Shown: one piece after another, positions 10,091 through 19,349 of the stretch
Numbering within the stretch: position 1 is the first letter of the stretch
Layout of the letters: each line of letters starts with the position of its first letter
Assembly (NCBI GenBank): GCA_040219575.1
Contig: JAVJSD010000025.1
Coordinates: 1 to 64,000, forward strand
Reading direction: 5' to 3'
Length of the DNA stretch: 64,000 nucleotides
Origin: JAVJSD01 sp040219575
GTDB taxonomy: Bacteria > Planctomycetota > Planctomycetia > Pirellulales > Pirellulaceae
Position numbers and translations under genes: made by a program
The notes under the pieces: generated by a model
The model's database searches: none
Told to the model about the DNA's origin: nothing
What the model saw: the letters and a program-made list of their open reading frames with translations, nothing else

Positions 10091-11107
10091 GTGGCTCCGC
10101 CTACAGCGCTCGACGAAGGTCGCCAGCAACGTCAGAAGTCGAAGAAAGAGAAAGCCCGTCGCAAGCAACGGAAGGCGAAGGGGACTTCTCGCGCGCACAC
10201 TTCCGAGCTCCCGCCGCCCGCCTCGGCGGCGCACAAATGGGTGATGGGAACCGCCGTGGTGCTGCCGCTGGTGGGAACCGTGTTGGCGATGGTTCTGCTC
10301 GTGGCCAGCGGCTCGTTGGGCTGGTGGCACGTGGCGATGGTGGTGGGAGGCTGGCTGGCCACGGGTCTGGGGATCACCGTCGGCTTCCACCGTCTGCTGA
10401 CGCACCGCTCGTTCGACACGTATCACGGGGTGCGATTCATCTGGGCGATGCTGGGCGCGTGTTCGATCGAGGGTTCGCCGCTGGTGTGGTGCGCCATTCA
10501 TCGGCGGCACCATAACTTCTCCGACGAGCCGGGCGATCCGCACTCGCCCCATCAGCACGGAACCGGCGTGTGGGGAACCCTGCGGGGCCTGCTGCACGCC
10601 CAGGTCGGCTGGCTGTTCACCGGCTATTGGTCGTCGCCCGAGTTGCAGCGGTACGTGCCCGACTTGATGGCCCAGCGATACCTGGTCGCCATCGATCGCT
10701 GGTACTACCTGTGCGTGATCGCCAGCCTCGGCGTTCCCGCCTTGCTGGGAGGGCTGATCGAACGGAGTTGGTACGGCGCCTTGATGGGACTGCTGTGGGG
10801 CGGACTGGTCCGAATCCTGATCACGCACCACATTACGTGGTCGATCAATTCCGTCTGCCACGTGTTCGGGTTCAAGACGTACAAGGCGGGAGACGAGTCG
10901 CGGAACAACTTGATCTGCGGCGTACTGGGACACGGCGAGGGCTGGCACAACAATCACCACGCCTTCCCGACCTCGGCCCGGCACGGCCTGGAGTGGTGGC
11001 AATTCGACCTGAGTTGGTTGATCATCCGCGGCATGCAGGCGGTCGGCCTGGCCTGGAACGTGCGGCTGCCGGAAGCCCACACGATGGCGGCCCGAAAACT
11101 CGCCTGA
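10091..11107 (+). CDS. Acyl-CoA/fatty acid desaturase (delta-9 type)
   Basis: This 338-residue membrane protein is a di-iron desaturase. Its three His boxes are HRLLTH, HRRHH and HNNHH, in the order and spacing of the integral membrane delta-9 family, with hydrophobic pairs between them. The family puts a cis double bond into fatty acyl chains and adjusts membrane fluidity. The first 45 residues are Lys/Arg-rich and not conserved. The start is a GTG about 10 bases after GAGGAG. It stands alone between a dehydrogenase and a palindromic repeat. Confidence 0.88.
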   Translation: MAPPTALDEGRQQRQKSKKEKARRKQRKAKGTSRAHTSELPPPASAAHKWVMGTAVVLPLVGTVLAMVLLVASGSLGWWHVAMVVGGWLATGLGITVGFHRLLTHRSFDTYHGVRFIWAMLGACSIEGSPLVWCAIHRRHHNFSDEPGDPHSPHQHGTGVWGTLRGLLHAQVGWLFTGYWSSPELQRYVPDLMAQRYLVAIDRWYYLCVIASLGVPALLGGLIERSWYGALMGLLWGGLVRILITHHITWSINSVCHVFGFKTYKAGDESRNNLICGVLGHGEGWHNNHHAFPTSARHGLEWWQFDLSWLIIRGMQAVGLAWNVRLPEAHTMAARKLA

Positions 11108-11118
11108 ACCGCGCCCAA

Positions 11119-11215
11119 GGTAGCATGGCCGCCCACGGCCGTGAGGGGAACGAGGCGGGGTCGACGGGATGTGAAGTGGTGGCACGCAATCACGGCCGAG
11201 GGCGGCCATGCTACC
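11119..11215. repeat. Inverted repeat, 26-bp arms
   Basis: Arms at 11119-11144 and 11190-11215 are reverse complements with one mismatch and begin GGTAGCATGGCCGCCC. The loop is about 45 bases. It follows the desaturase stop and may act as a terminator hairpin, but arm length and style match the other dispersed palindromes in the window. Confidence 0.7.
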
Positions 11216-11322
11216 TCGCGGCCGGGATTCGCACGGCGGAAGCGGTTCATCTAGAATAGGGGCGGCATCCCTCCCGCGTCCGCCAACTCCCCACGCCCTT
11301 CCGCTTTCCAGGACCGCTTGCA

Positions 11323-13671
11323 ATGAGCATTGTCGCCGCGCGCCGAGGCAGGCTTGTATTGTTCTCCTTGCTGTGTCTTTCCTTGCTTTGTGCGGGTGTG
11401 GTTTGGCGAGGCGCGACGCTGGCCGCCGCAGCCGCGGAAAAAGCTGCCGAGAAAGCCTCCGACAAGACGGAGAAAGACGCAGACGCGGAGAAGCCGCTGG
11501 CCGAATTCGGCATCGACACGCGCACGCCCTGGACCGAGTCGCGGGTGATTGGTTCGCCCGACCCTCCGCCGCCCTTTCGCCTGGCGCGGGCGTTCGAGAA
11601 CTTCACCTTCAAGCGGCCGCTGTTCATCACCCGCGAGCCGACGTCGGACCGCCTGTTCGTGGTCGAGCAGAAGGGGCGAATCTACGAGTTCACCCACGAC
11701 GAATCGGCCGCCGAGCCGAAGTTGTGGTTCGATGTCGCCACGACGCACGATCTGCCGGAGGACGCCCCCGAGCGCGACCGGCCCGACGCCTACTCGTTCT
11801 GCTTTCATCCCCGCTACGCCGAGAACGGCTACATCTATCTGTTCAGCAACGGCGCGGTGGAGGACGAGAAACACAACCGCATCACGCGGTACACCGTCTC
11901 GCGCGACACCGGCCGCATCGATCCCGCCTCGCGGTTGATCGTGCTCGACTATTGGTCGAACGGCCACAACGGCCACCACTTGGGTTTCGGACCCGATGGC
12001 ATGCTCTACATTACCGCGGGCGACGGCACGTCGGGCATGGATCCCAAGCTCGACGCGCAGAACATCACCAACCTCCGCGGCAATGTGCTGCGCATCGACG
12101 TCGACCATCCCACAGAGGATCACCCGTATTCGATACCGAAAGACAACCCCTTCCTCGACACAAAGATCGACGGCGTGCCGGCGCGGCCGGAGATTTGGGC
12201 CTTTGGCTTCCGCAACCCGTACCGTCTGACGTTCGACCCCGAGACGGGGCATTTGTGGATCGCCGACATCGGACAGGACGTGTGGGAGATGATTCACCTG
12301 GTGCAGCGGGGCGGCAATCACGGCTGGAGCGTGATGGAGGCGGCGCATCCGCTCAACCTCGAGCGGCCGCGGGGCCCGGGCGAGTTCATCCCGCCCATCG
12401 TCGAACATCCGCACAGTGAAATGCGGAGCATCACCGGCGGCTTCTTCTATCGCGGCAAGAAGTTCCCGGAACTTCAGGGGGCCTACCTGTACGGCGACTA
12501 CGACACGGGCAAGATGTTCGGCGTCCGCTACGATTACGACAAGCGGCAGGTCACGTGGCAACAGGAGTTGGCCGACACGGCGCTGCGGGTTTTGTCGATC
12601 GGCGAGGACCGCGACGGCGAGGCGTTGATCGTCGATTACGGCGAGGGGGGCGTGTACCGTATGGAGCGCACTCCTCCGGTCACCGAGCCCAACACCTTTC
12701 CCCGTCGCCTGAGCGAAACCGGCATCTTCGACGATGTCGCCAAGCACCGCGTGAAGCCGGGCCTGATTCCCTACAGCGTGAACTCGCCGTTGTGGTCCGA
12801 CGGCGCGATCAAGGAGCGCTACATCGGCGTGCCCGGCGACGGCAAGGTCGGGTTCGTCGCGGGCAACTGGCGGGGCTGGAAGTTCCCGCAGGAGACCGTG
12901 CTGGTGAAGAGCTTCTCGCTGGAGACCAGCCCGGGCGATCCCGATTCGCGGCGCTACATCGAAACCCGCCTGCTCACGCTGCAGATCGGACCGCAGGGGG
13001 GCGAGTGGGTGGGCTATTCCTATCGTTGGAACGGCGATCAGACCGACGCCGTGCTGGTCGAAAGGGAAGGCCTCGACGAGACCTTCACCATTCGCGACGA
13101 GAGCGATCCCGATGGAATCCGCCAGCAGAAGTGGCGCTACCCCAGCCGCGCCGAGTGCATGGCCTGCCACACCCGCGAGGCCCGCTACGTGCTGGGACTG
13201 ACCACGCTGCAGATGAATAAAGTGCACGACTACGGCCAGGTGCGGGCCAATCAATTAACCACGCTCGCGCATCTGGAAATGTTCGAGCGGCCGCTCGGCA
13301 AGTCGCCCGAGGAGTTCGAGGCGTTGCCCGACCCGATGGACGAGAGCCAACCGCTGGAGGCCCGCGCGCGTGCCTATCTGCACGCCAACTGCTCGCAGTG
13401 CCATGTGAGCAACGGCGGCGGCAACTCGAAGATGAAGATCGACTACCTGGAGAAGCGCGAGGCGATGGAGATCTTCGACGTCGTGCCGGAGCACAAAGGC
13501 TTCGGCATCGACGACGTACGGCTGATCGCGCCCGGCGATCCACAGCGTTCGTTGATCTTGCAACGCATCGCCCGCCGCGGCCAAGGTCAGATGCCCCCAC
13601 TGGGAAGCCACGTGGTGGATGAGCGGGGCGTGGCGCTGCTGCGGCAGTGGATTGAGTCGCTGCAGGAGTGA
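11323..13671 (+). CDS. PQQ-dependent sugar dehydrogenase-like protein fused to a CxxCH-bearing domain
   Basis: This 782-residue exported protein begins with a signal sequence. Residues about 85-450 match the soluble glucose/sorbosone dehydrogenase beta-propeller, with HNGHHLGFGPDGMLYITAGD and AFGFRNPYRLTFDPETG as typical blades. Residues about 460-780 match a region known from HNE_0200-type proteins (SPLWSDGAIKERYI) and carry two haem c motifs, C612-x2-C615-H616 and C690-x2-C693-H694. The likely role is periplasmic sugar oxidation with electrons passed to attached haem. PQQ binding is inferred from family only. A TAGAAT -10-like box lies at 11252-11257. Confidence 0.82.
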   Translation: MSIVAARRGRLVLFSLLCLSLLCAGVVWRGATLAAAAAEKAAEKASDKTEKDADAEKPLAEFGIDTRTPWTESRVIGSPDPPPPFRLARAFENFTFKRPLFITREPTSDRLFVVEQKGRIYEFTHDESAAEPKLWFDVATTHDLPEDAPERDRPDAYSFCFHPRYAENGYIYLFSNGAVEDEKHNRITRYTVSRDTGRIDPASRLIVLDYWSNGHNGHHLGFGPDGMLYITAGDGTSGMDPKLDAQNITNLRGNVLRIDVDHPTEDHPYSIPKDNPFLDTKIDGVPARPEIWAFGFRNPYRLTFDPETGHLWIADIGQDVWEMIHLVQRGGNHGWSVMEAAHPLNLERPRGPGEFIPPIVEHPHSEMRSITGGFFYRGKKFPELQGAYLYGDYDTGKMFGVRYDYDKRQVTWQQELADTALRVLSIGEDRDGEALIVDYGEGGVYRMERTPPVTEPNTFPRRLSETGIFDDVAKHRVKPGLIPYSVNSPLWSDGAIKERYIGVPGDGKVGFVAGNWRGWKFPQETVLVKSFSLETSPGDPDSRRYIETRLLTLQIGPQGGEWVGYSYRWNGDQTDAVLVEREGLDETFTIRDESDPDGIRQQKWRYPSRAECMACHTREARYVLGLTTLQMNKVHDYGQVRANQLTTLAHLEMFERPLGKSPEEFEALPDPMDESQPLEARARAYLHANCSQCHVSNGGGNSKMKIDYLEKREAMEIFDVVPEHKGFGIDDVRLIAPGDPQRSLILQRIARRGQGQMPPLGSHVVDERGVALLRQWIESLQE

Positions 13672-13983
13672 GGGAGTGGTTGGTGAGTGGTGAGTGGTGA
13701 GTGGTGGATGCGACGGGCGTCTCCACTCCAAGCCGACGACTTGTCGTCGTGAGTAGGTGAGTAGGTGGTGGGCGCGTCGTTTGGTGGTGGTGAACGCCTG
13801 ATGCGTCGTTTCCACGTGTCTTTCCCCACTTTTTCCTTTTACCTTTTACCTTTTACCTTTTACCTTCCTAACCCCCGCCGCGGGCGGCAGGTGTTCTCGC
13901 TGGGAGCGTCGGGGTAGAATCGGGGGGGTGTGCGTGCGCGCTTTTCCGGTGGATCTTTTCGGTCGACAAGTCGGGCTGTGGGA
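13672..13983. other. Intergenic region with simple repeats and a palindromic repeat copy
   Basis: From 13676 to 13709 the sequence is a GTGAGTG-like tandem. At 13728-13759 lies copy 2 of the CGACGACTTGTCGTCG repeat, preceded at 13710 by GCGACGGGCGTC. At about 13833-13866 a 7-base unit (CCTTTTA) is repeated about five times. TAGAAT at 13915-13920 could be the -10 box for the VWA gene. I see no gene here. Confidence 0.6.
13728..13759. repeat. Short intergenic palindromic repeat, copy 2
   Basis: This matches copy 1 at 195-226 base for base over CCAAGCCGACGACTTGTCG and the following GTGAGTAGGTG, and is extended by a second GAGTAGGTG unit. Confidence 0.65.
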
Positions 13984-16900
13984 ATGTTCCAGTACGAACT
14001 CAGTTTCGACTCGCCCTGGTACCTGCTGCTGCTGTTGCTGCTGCCGGTGCTGTGGTACTTCAGTTTTCGCAGTCTGGCGGGACTGGGGACGTTTCGTCGC
14101 CTGACGGCGTTGGGGATTCGCACGCTGGTGATCACGCTGTTCGTGCTGGCCCTGGCCCAGTTGCTGCTGCTGCGGACTAGCGAGAAGACCACCGTCATGT
14201 ACCTGCTCGACCAGTCGGAGAGCATTCCCAGTGCTCGTCGGCAGGCGATGCTCGACTACGTCATCAAGGAAGTGGGCAAGCATCGCAACCGAGCCCGCGG
14301 CGACAAAGCCGGCGTGATCGTCTTCGGCCGCGACGCGAACATCGAGATTCCGCCCTTCGACGCCGATGTCACGGTCCGCCGCGTGGAGAGTTTTTTCCGC
14401 AGCGACGCCACCAACCTCGCCGCCGCGATGAAACTGGCGCTGGCCACGTTTCCGGAGGATTCCTCCCGTCGCGTGGTGATCGTCACCGATGGAAACGAGA
14501 ACCTGGGCGACGCCCGCGTCACCGCCCGCGGTCTGGCCGACGCCGGCGTCGGCATCGACGTGGTGCCGGTCGAACTCGACGCGCGGGCCGAAGTGGCGGT
14601 CGAGAAGGTCACCCTGCCGGCGGAGATCCGCAAGGGGCAGGTGATCGAGGCGCGGGTGATCGTCAATTCGCAGGCCAAGCCGACGCCGGACAATCCCCAG
14701 GCGCTGGTCCGCGGCAAGTTGCGGCTCAGCCGTGTCACGCTCGACCGCGAGGAGTTGCTCGACGAAAGTCCGGTGACGCTCGAGCCGGGCAAGAACGTCT
14801 TCCGCTTCACGCACAAGATCGACCAGCCCGACGCCTACACTTACCGCGCGCGGTTCGTGCCGGACGATCCGGCCGACGACCTGATGGTGCAAAACAACGA
14901 GGCCAGCACCTACACGCACGTCCGCGGCAAGGGGCGGATTCTGCTGATCGAGGACTGGGAGAACAGCGGCGATTTCGACGGCCTGGTGAACAGCCTCCGC
15001 AGCCAGAACCTGGAAGTCAGCGTGATGAGCAGCGATGCGCTGTTCACCTCGCTGGCCGACCTGCAATCGTTCGACTGCGTGATCCTGGCGAATGTCCCCC
15101 GCGCCAGCGGAAGCGACGCCGACAACATCAGCAATTTCAGCGACGACCAGATTTCGATGCTGGTCCGCAACACCGAACAGATGGGCTGCGGCCTGATCAT
15201 GCTCGGCGGCCCCAACAGCTTCGGCGTGGGCGGCTGGACCAATACCGAGTTGGAAAAGGCCATGCCGGTCGATTTCCAGATCAAGAACTCCAAGGTGAAC
15301 GCGGTCGGCGCGCTGGTGTTGATGATGCACGCCTCCGAGATGGCCCAGGGCAACCACTGGCAGAAGGTGGTGGCCCGCAAGGCGATCGAGGCGCTGGGGC
15401 CGATGGACTACTGCGGCCTGATTCACTGGGACTTCGGCGGCGACCAGTGGCTGTGGGCCAAGAACGAAGGAGGGCTGGTGCGGATCGCCGATCGCCGGCC
15501 CGCCATGCTGGCCGCGCTGTCGCGGATGACGCCCGGCGACATGCCGCACTTCGATCCCGCCATGCGGATGTCGCTGGCGGCCTTCAACCGCACCAACGCC
15601 TCGATGAAGCAGATGATCGTGATCAGCGACGGCGACCCGTCGCAGCCCATGCGGTCGACGATTCAGGCGTATGTCAACGCCGGCGTGAAGGTGACCACCG
15701 TGGCGGTCAGCTCGCACGGCCAAATCGATCAAAAGACGATGCAGGACATCGCGGCCGCCACCGGCGGGAAGTACTACGAAGTGAAGGATCCCCTGGCGCT
15801 GCCCAAGATCTACCAGCGCGAGGCGCGGCGTGTGTCGCGGCCTCTGATCTACGAACCGACCGGCGGCGTTCCCGCCCAGGTGGTGTACGACCACGAGATT
15901 CTCAAGAACATCGATCCCGACTCGCTGCCGCCGCTACGGGCGTACGTTCTCACCACGCGCAAAGAGAACCCGCTGGTGGAGCAGTCGATCATCGCCCCCA
16001 AGCCGACCGAGGACGGGCTGAACTCGACGATCCTCGCCACCTGGACCTACGGACTGGGGCGCACGGCCGTGTTCACCTCCGACGCCGGCGCGCGTTGGGC
16101 CGACAGTTGGAAGAGTTGGGAGAACTACGACAAGTTCTACAAGCAGCTCGTCGAGTGGACGATGCGTCCGCCCACCGACGACGGCAAGTTCGTCGTGGCC
16201 AGCGATATCAAGAACGGCAAGGTTCGTGTGGTGGTGACCGCCCTTGATAAAGACGACGAGTTTCTCAACTTCCTCGATATGGGCGCCACCGTGGTCGGGC
16301 CCGATCTGGAAGGCTTCACCGTCGATGTGCGGCAGGTGGCGCCCGGGCGGTATGAAGGAGAGTTCGACGCGGATCAACCCGGAGGCTACTTTGTCAACGT
16401 GATTCCGGGCCCCGGCAAGACGCCGATTTCTACCGGCGTGAACGTGCCCTACTCCGACGAGTTTCGGCAGCAGGACACGAACATCGAGTTTCTCACCACC
16501 TTGGCGGCGCTGCAGCCCGAGGGAGGTGCCAAGGGCGAGATCATCGAAGGCGATCTCGCCTCGGCCGACGACCAGTTGTTCGAGGTGGACACCTTTCGCG
16601 GCGGGTTGCCGCCGGCTTTCAGCAGCCGCGACGTTTGGCCCTGGCTGCTGGTGGTGGCGGCGGCCGCGTTCTTCGCCGATGTTTTTGTACGCCGTGTGAC
16701 CATCGGCACCGAGTGGATGCAGCCGATCGTCGCCTGGATCAGCGCCAACGTTCTGCGACGGCAGCGCGAACAGGCGCCCGACCCGCGTCTCGAGCGACTC
16801 CGCAGCCGCAAAGCGGCGGTGGGGGGCGAGATCGACGCCCGTCGCGCGGCCACGCGGTTCGCCCCCGAAGTGGAGACGCCCGGCGAACGCGAACTCCGCG

Positions 16901-17070
16901 ACGTGATCGAAGAGGCGGGCGCCGGGCGACCGATCGAGCCGCCGCGTCCGCTCCGCGACGTCACGCTGCAGCCCGGCGAGGAGGAGGCCGAGGATTACAC
17001 TTCGCGGCTGTTGAAAGCCAAGCGGAAAGCCTGGGACGATCGCAAAGATAAAGGTAAACAGAACGAATAG
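13984..17070 (+). CDS. Large membrane VWA protein with amidotransferase-like middle domain
   Basis: This 1028-residue protein starts with two transmembrane helices (about 12-30 and 43-63). A von Willebrand A domain follows, with MIDAS motif DQSES (YLLDQSESIPSAR). The middle (about 315-620) resembles a class I glutamine amidotransferase-like fold (ILLIEDWENSGDFDG, LIMLGGPNSFGVGGW) and contains a second VWA-like strand, MIVISDGDPSQP. A last helix lies near residue 890, and the tail is charged. It heads the MoxR/DUF58/VWA cluster, a set thought to assemble or stabilise envelope complexes. The ATG at 13984 is preferred to a GTG at 13930 because the conserved membrane part begins there. The last strands and tail are not assigned. 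Confidence 0.82.
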   Translation: MFQYELSFDSPWYLLLLLLLPVLWYFSFRSLAGLGTFRRLTALGIRTLVITLFVLALAQLLLLRTSEKTTVMYLLDQSESIPSARRQAMLDYVIKEVGKHRNRARGDKAGVIVFGRDANIEIPPFDADVTVRRVESFFRSDATNLAAAMKLALATFPEDSSRRVVIVTDGNENLGDARVTARGLADAGVGIDVVPVELDARAEVAVEKVTLPAEIRKGQVIEARVIVNSQAKPTPDNPQALVRGKLRLSRVTLDREELLDESPVTLEPGKNVFRFTHKIDQPDAYTYRARFVPDDPADDLMVQNNEASTYTHVRGKGRILLIEDWENSGDFDGLVNSLRSQNLEVSVMSSDALFTSLADLQSFDCVILANVPRASGSDADNISNFSDDQISMLVRNTEQMGCGLIMLGGPNSFGVGGWTNTELEKAMPVDFQIKNSKVNAVGALVLMMHASEMAQGNHWQKVVARKAIEALGPMDYCGLIHWDFGGDQWLWAKNEGGLVRIADRRPAMLAALSRMTPGDMPHFDPAMRMSLAAFNRTNASMKQMIVISDGDPSQPMRSTIQAYVNAGVKVTTVAVSSHGQIDQKTMQDIAAATGGKYYEVKDPLALPKIYQREARRVSRPLIYEPTGGVPAQVVYDHEILKNIDPDSLPPLRAYVLTTRKENPLVEQSIIAPKPTEDGLNSTILATWTYGLGRTAVFTSDAGARWADSWKSWENYDKFYKQLVEWTMRPPTDDGKFVVASDIKNGKVRVVVTALDKDDEFLNFLDMGATVVGPDLEGFTVDVRQVAPGRYEGEFDADQPGGYFVNVIPGPGKTPISTGVNVPYSDEFRQQDTNIEFLTTLAALQPEGGAKGEIIEGDLASADDQLFEVDTFRGGLPPAFSSRDVWPWLLVVAAAAFFADVFVRRVTIGTEWMQPIVAWISANVLRRQREQAPDPRLERLRSRKAAVGGEIDARRAATRFAPEVETPGERELRDVIEEAGAGRPIEPPRPLRDVTLQPGEEEAEDYTSRLLKAKRKAWDDRKDKGKQNE

Positions 17071-17079
17071 AAGTTCTTC

Positions 17080-17143
17080 GTAGCGGAACTCGCCAGAGTT
17101 TCGCGTCTCGGCCGGAATTCGGAAGTCTGGCGACTTCCGCTAC
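17080..17143. repeat. GTAGCGGAA palindromic repeat, copy 1
   Basis: Arms at 17080-17100 and 17121-17143 are near-perfect reverse complements starting GTAGCGGAA. Copies with compensating changes lie at 19260-19323 and 49675-49738. This copy lies between the first VWA gene and moxR. Confidence 0.75.
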
Positions 17144-17189
17144 ATGCTGTCAGAATGAGCATATTGTCAGCCTTGATCCAGGGAACTTG

Positions 17190-18263
17190 ATGAGCAGCAC
17201 CGACCCGCAACCAAACACTTCGGCCGTCTCGGGCAGCATGGCCGAATCGATGCAGCAACAGGCCGACCAATTCCGTGAGCGCTACAACGCCGTCAAGACG
17301 CAGATCGGCCGCGTCATCGTGGGGCACGACGACATCGTCCACGGCGTGCTGACCTGCATGCTGATCGGCGGGCATTGCCTGCTGGAAGGCGTGCCAGGCC
17401 TCGGCAAGACGCTGTTGGTGCGAACGCTGGCGCAGGCGCTCAACCTCGACTTCTCGCGGATCCAGTTCACGCCCGACTTGATGCCGGCCGACATCCTGGG
17501 CACCAACATGGTGGTCGAGACGCCGGAGGGAAAACGCATCTTCGAGTTTCAAAAGGGACCGATCTTCACGCAGATCTGCCTGGCGGACGAAATCAACCGG
17601 GCCACGCCCAAGACGCAGTCGGCCATGCTGGAAACCATGCAGGAGGGCACGATCACGGTCTCCGGTCAACGCTTCGAATTGAAGAAGCCATTCTTCGTGC
17701 TGGCCACGCAGAACCCCATCGAGCAGGAAGGGACCTATCCCCTGCCCGAGGCGCAGCTCGATCGGTTTCTATTCAAGCTCGTGGTCGGCTACTCCACGCG
17801 GGAGGAGCTATCGACGATCGTCGATCGCACGACCCGCGGGCTGAAGATCGAGCCGGAAAAGGTGATGGACGGCGAGGAGATACTTCGCTGGCAGAAGCTG
17901 ATTCGCGACGTGATCCTGGCGCAGCACGTGCAAGACTATATCGTGCGTCTGACGCTGGCCACGCATCCCGAAGGTCCACACGCCCCCAAGGTCGCCAACC
18001 AGTATCTGCGCTGGGGCGCCAGTCCCCGCGGCGCGCAGACGTTGGCCCTGGCGGCGAAAGTCCGCGCGCTGTTGGAAGGCCGTTACAACGTCAGCTTTGA
18101 AGACGTGCGGCGGGTGTATCTGCCGGCGATGCGGCACCGGGTGATTCTCAACTTCGAGGCCCAGGCCGAGGGACTCGACACCGACTACGTGCTGTTGGAG
18201 ATTCTCGACAAGGTGAGCGAGAAGTCGGACGACGCCCCCGTGAGCGCCGCCCTGGCCTCGTAG
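17190..18263 (+). CDS. MoxR-family AAA+ ATPase
   Basis: This 357-residue AAA+ protein has Walker A GVPGLGKT at residues 67-74, Walker B CLADEINRATPKTQSAMLETMQE split across the DE acidic pair, and sensor region ATQNPIEQEGTYPLPEAQLDRF. MoxR ATPases act as chaperones that mature or activate VWA-domain partners. The next gene is a DUF58 protein and VWA genes flank both, the classical partner set. The ATG at 17190 follows an in-frame TTG and was preferred. Confidence 0.93.
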   Translation: MSSTDPQPNTSAVSGSMAESMQQQADQFRERYNAVKTQIGRVIVGHDDIVHGVLTCMLIGGHCLLEGVPGLGKTLLVRTLAQALNLDFSRIQFTPDLMPADILGTNMVVETPEGKRIFEFQKGPIFTQICLADEINRATPKTQSAMLETMQEGTITVSGQRFELKKPFFVLATQNPIEQEGTYPLPEAQLDRFLFKLVVGYSTREELSTIVDRTTRGLKIEPEKVMDGEEILRWQKLIRDVILAQHVQDYIVRLTLATHPEGPHAPKVANQYLRWGASPRGAQTLALAAKVRALLEGRYNVSFEDVRRVYLPAMRHRVILNFEAQAEGLDTDYVLLEILDKVSEKSDDAPVSAALAS

Positions 18264-18305
18264 GGCAGCCTTCCAGGCTGCCATGGCGGGCAGATGCCTG
18301 CACTA
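18260..18305. repeat. Short hairpin-forming spacer element
   Basis: GGCAGCCT-TCC-AGGCTGCC at about 18264-18282 forms an eight-pair hairpin directly after the moxR stop, followed by a second weaker stem (GGGCAG/CTGCAC). Outer GTAG and CTAC ends match the other palindromic elements. It may slow or stop transcription between moxR and the DUF58 gene. Confidence 0.55.
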
Positions 18306-18344
18306 CGGAATCGCCGACCTGAGACTCCACCGCCTTAAGAAACG

Positions 18345-19241
18345 ATGCCCACCGCCGCCGCCAATTCGACGCTTCTTTCGCCGCAACTGTTGACGCAACT
18401 GGAGCGCATGGAGCTTGTCAGCCGCAAGATCTTTCGCGGCCGCATGAAGGGCGAACGGCGCAGCAAGCGAAAAGGGCAAAGCGTCGAGTTCGCCGACTTC
18501 CGCAACTACGTGCCGGGCGACGACCTGCGGTTCATCGATTGGAACCTGTACGCGCGGCTCGACAAGCTGTTCCTCAAGCTGTTCCTCGAAGAAGAGGACC
18601 TGCACTTCTACGCGTTGATCGACGCCAGCGGGTCGATGGACTACGGCGATCCGACCAAGCTCCGCTACGCCAAGCAACTGGCGGCCGCGTTGGGCTTCAT
18701 CGGCCTGTGCCGCGCCGACCGCGTGCGGATCGAATCGCTCGGCACGTCGCAGCGCAAGCCGGGACCGGTGCTCCGCGGACGGGCCAGCCTGTGGCGGATG
18801 CTGGAGTACCTGGAGGGCGTCGAGGCGGGAGAAAACGTCAGCCTGGCCGAGGGCGTCAAGAACTTCTGCCTCCGCAACAGCGGCAAGGGCGTGCTGGTGT
18901 TGATCAGCGATTTGATGGACAAGTCGGGCTACGAATCGGCGTTGCGGATGCTGTTGGCCCAGCAGATGGACGTGTACGTGGTGCACGTGCTGTCGCAGGT
19001 CGAGATCGATCCCGATGTGAAGGGCGACCTGCGGCTGGTCGACTGCGAGGACGCCGACGTGGCGGAGGTCACGATCAGCCGCCCGCTGCTGGAGCGCTAC
19101 AAGCGCACGCTGGCGTCGTTCATCGAGGGAGCGCGCGAGTTCTGCAACCGCCGCGGTATGATGTATTTGATGACCAGCACCGAGCGGCCGGTCGAGGACC
19201 TGGTGACCAACTACCTCCGACAGCGCGGCCTGCTGCGTTAG
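18345..19241 (+). CDS. DUF58 domain protein
   Basis: This 298-residue cytosolic protein carries the DUF58 signature FRNYVPGDDLRFIDWNLYAR (about residues 50-69) inside a VWA-like fold with metal-site motif DASGSM (about 96-101). DUF58 proteins sit next to moxR in most bacteria and are thought to be its partner. The start ATG is 81 bp after the moxR stop. Confidence 0.9.
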   Translation: MPTAAANSTLLSPQLLTQLERMELVSRKIFRGRMKGERRSKRKGQSVEFADFRNYVPGDDLRFIDWNLYARLDKLFLKLFLEEEDLHFYALIDASGSMDYGDPTKLRYAKQLAAALGFIGLCRADRVRIESLGTSQRKPGPVLRGRASLWRMLEYLEGVEAGENVSLAEGVKNFCLRNSGKGVLVLISDLMDKSGYESALRMLLAQQMDVYVVHVLSQVEIDPDVKGDLRLVDCEDADVAEVTISRPLLERYKRTLASFIEGAREFCNRRGMMYLMTSTERPVEDLVTNYLRQRGLLR

Positions 19242-19259
19242 AAATCGAATGAGAATTTC

Positions 19260-19323
19260 GTAGCGGAGGTCGCCAGACTTCCGAACACTTCAGCTCCCTC
19301 GGAACTCTGGCGAGTTCCGCTAC
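19260..19323. repeat. GTAGCGGAA palindromic repeat, copy 2
   Basis: Arms at 19260-19284 and 19299-19323 pair with few mismatches and match the copies at 17080 and 49675. It lies between the DUF58 gene and the BatA-like gene, so one repeat family occurs twice in a single operon. Confidence 0.75.
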
Positions 19324-19349
19324 GCCGCGAAAAACTCCATCGCGATTCT

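Noticed and set aside
11251..13254. Minus-strand frame opposite the sugar dehydrogenase-like gene
   Set aside because: No family features and it mirrors a well-supported gene.
17080..19323. Palindromes in the MoxR cluster as rho-independent terminators
   Set aside because: No T-run follows the hairpins and the same sequences recur elsewhere, so a repeat family is the better explanation.
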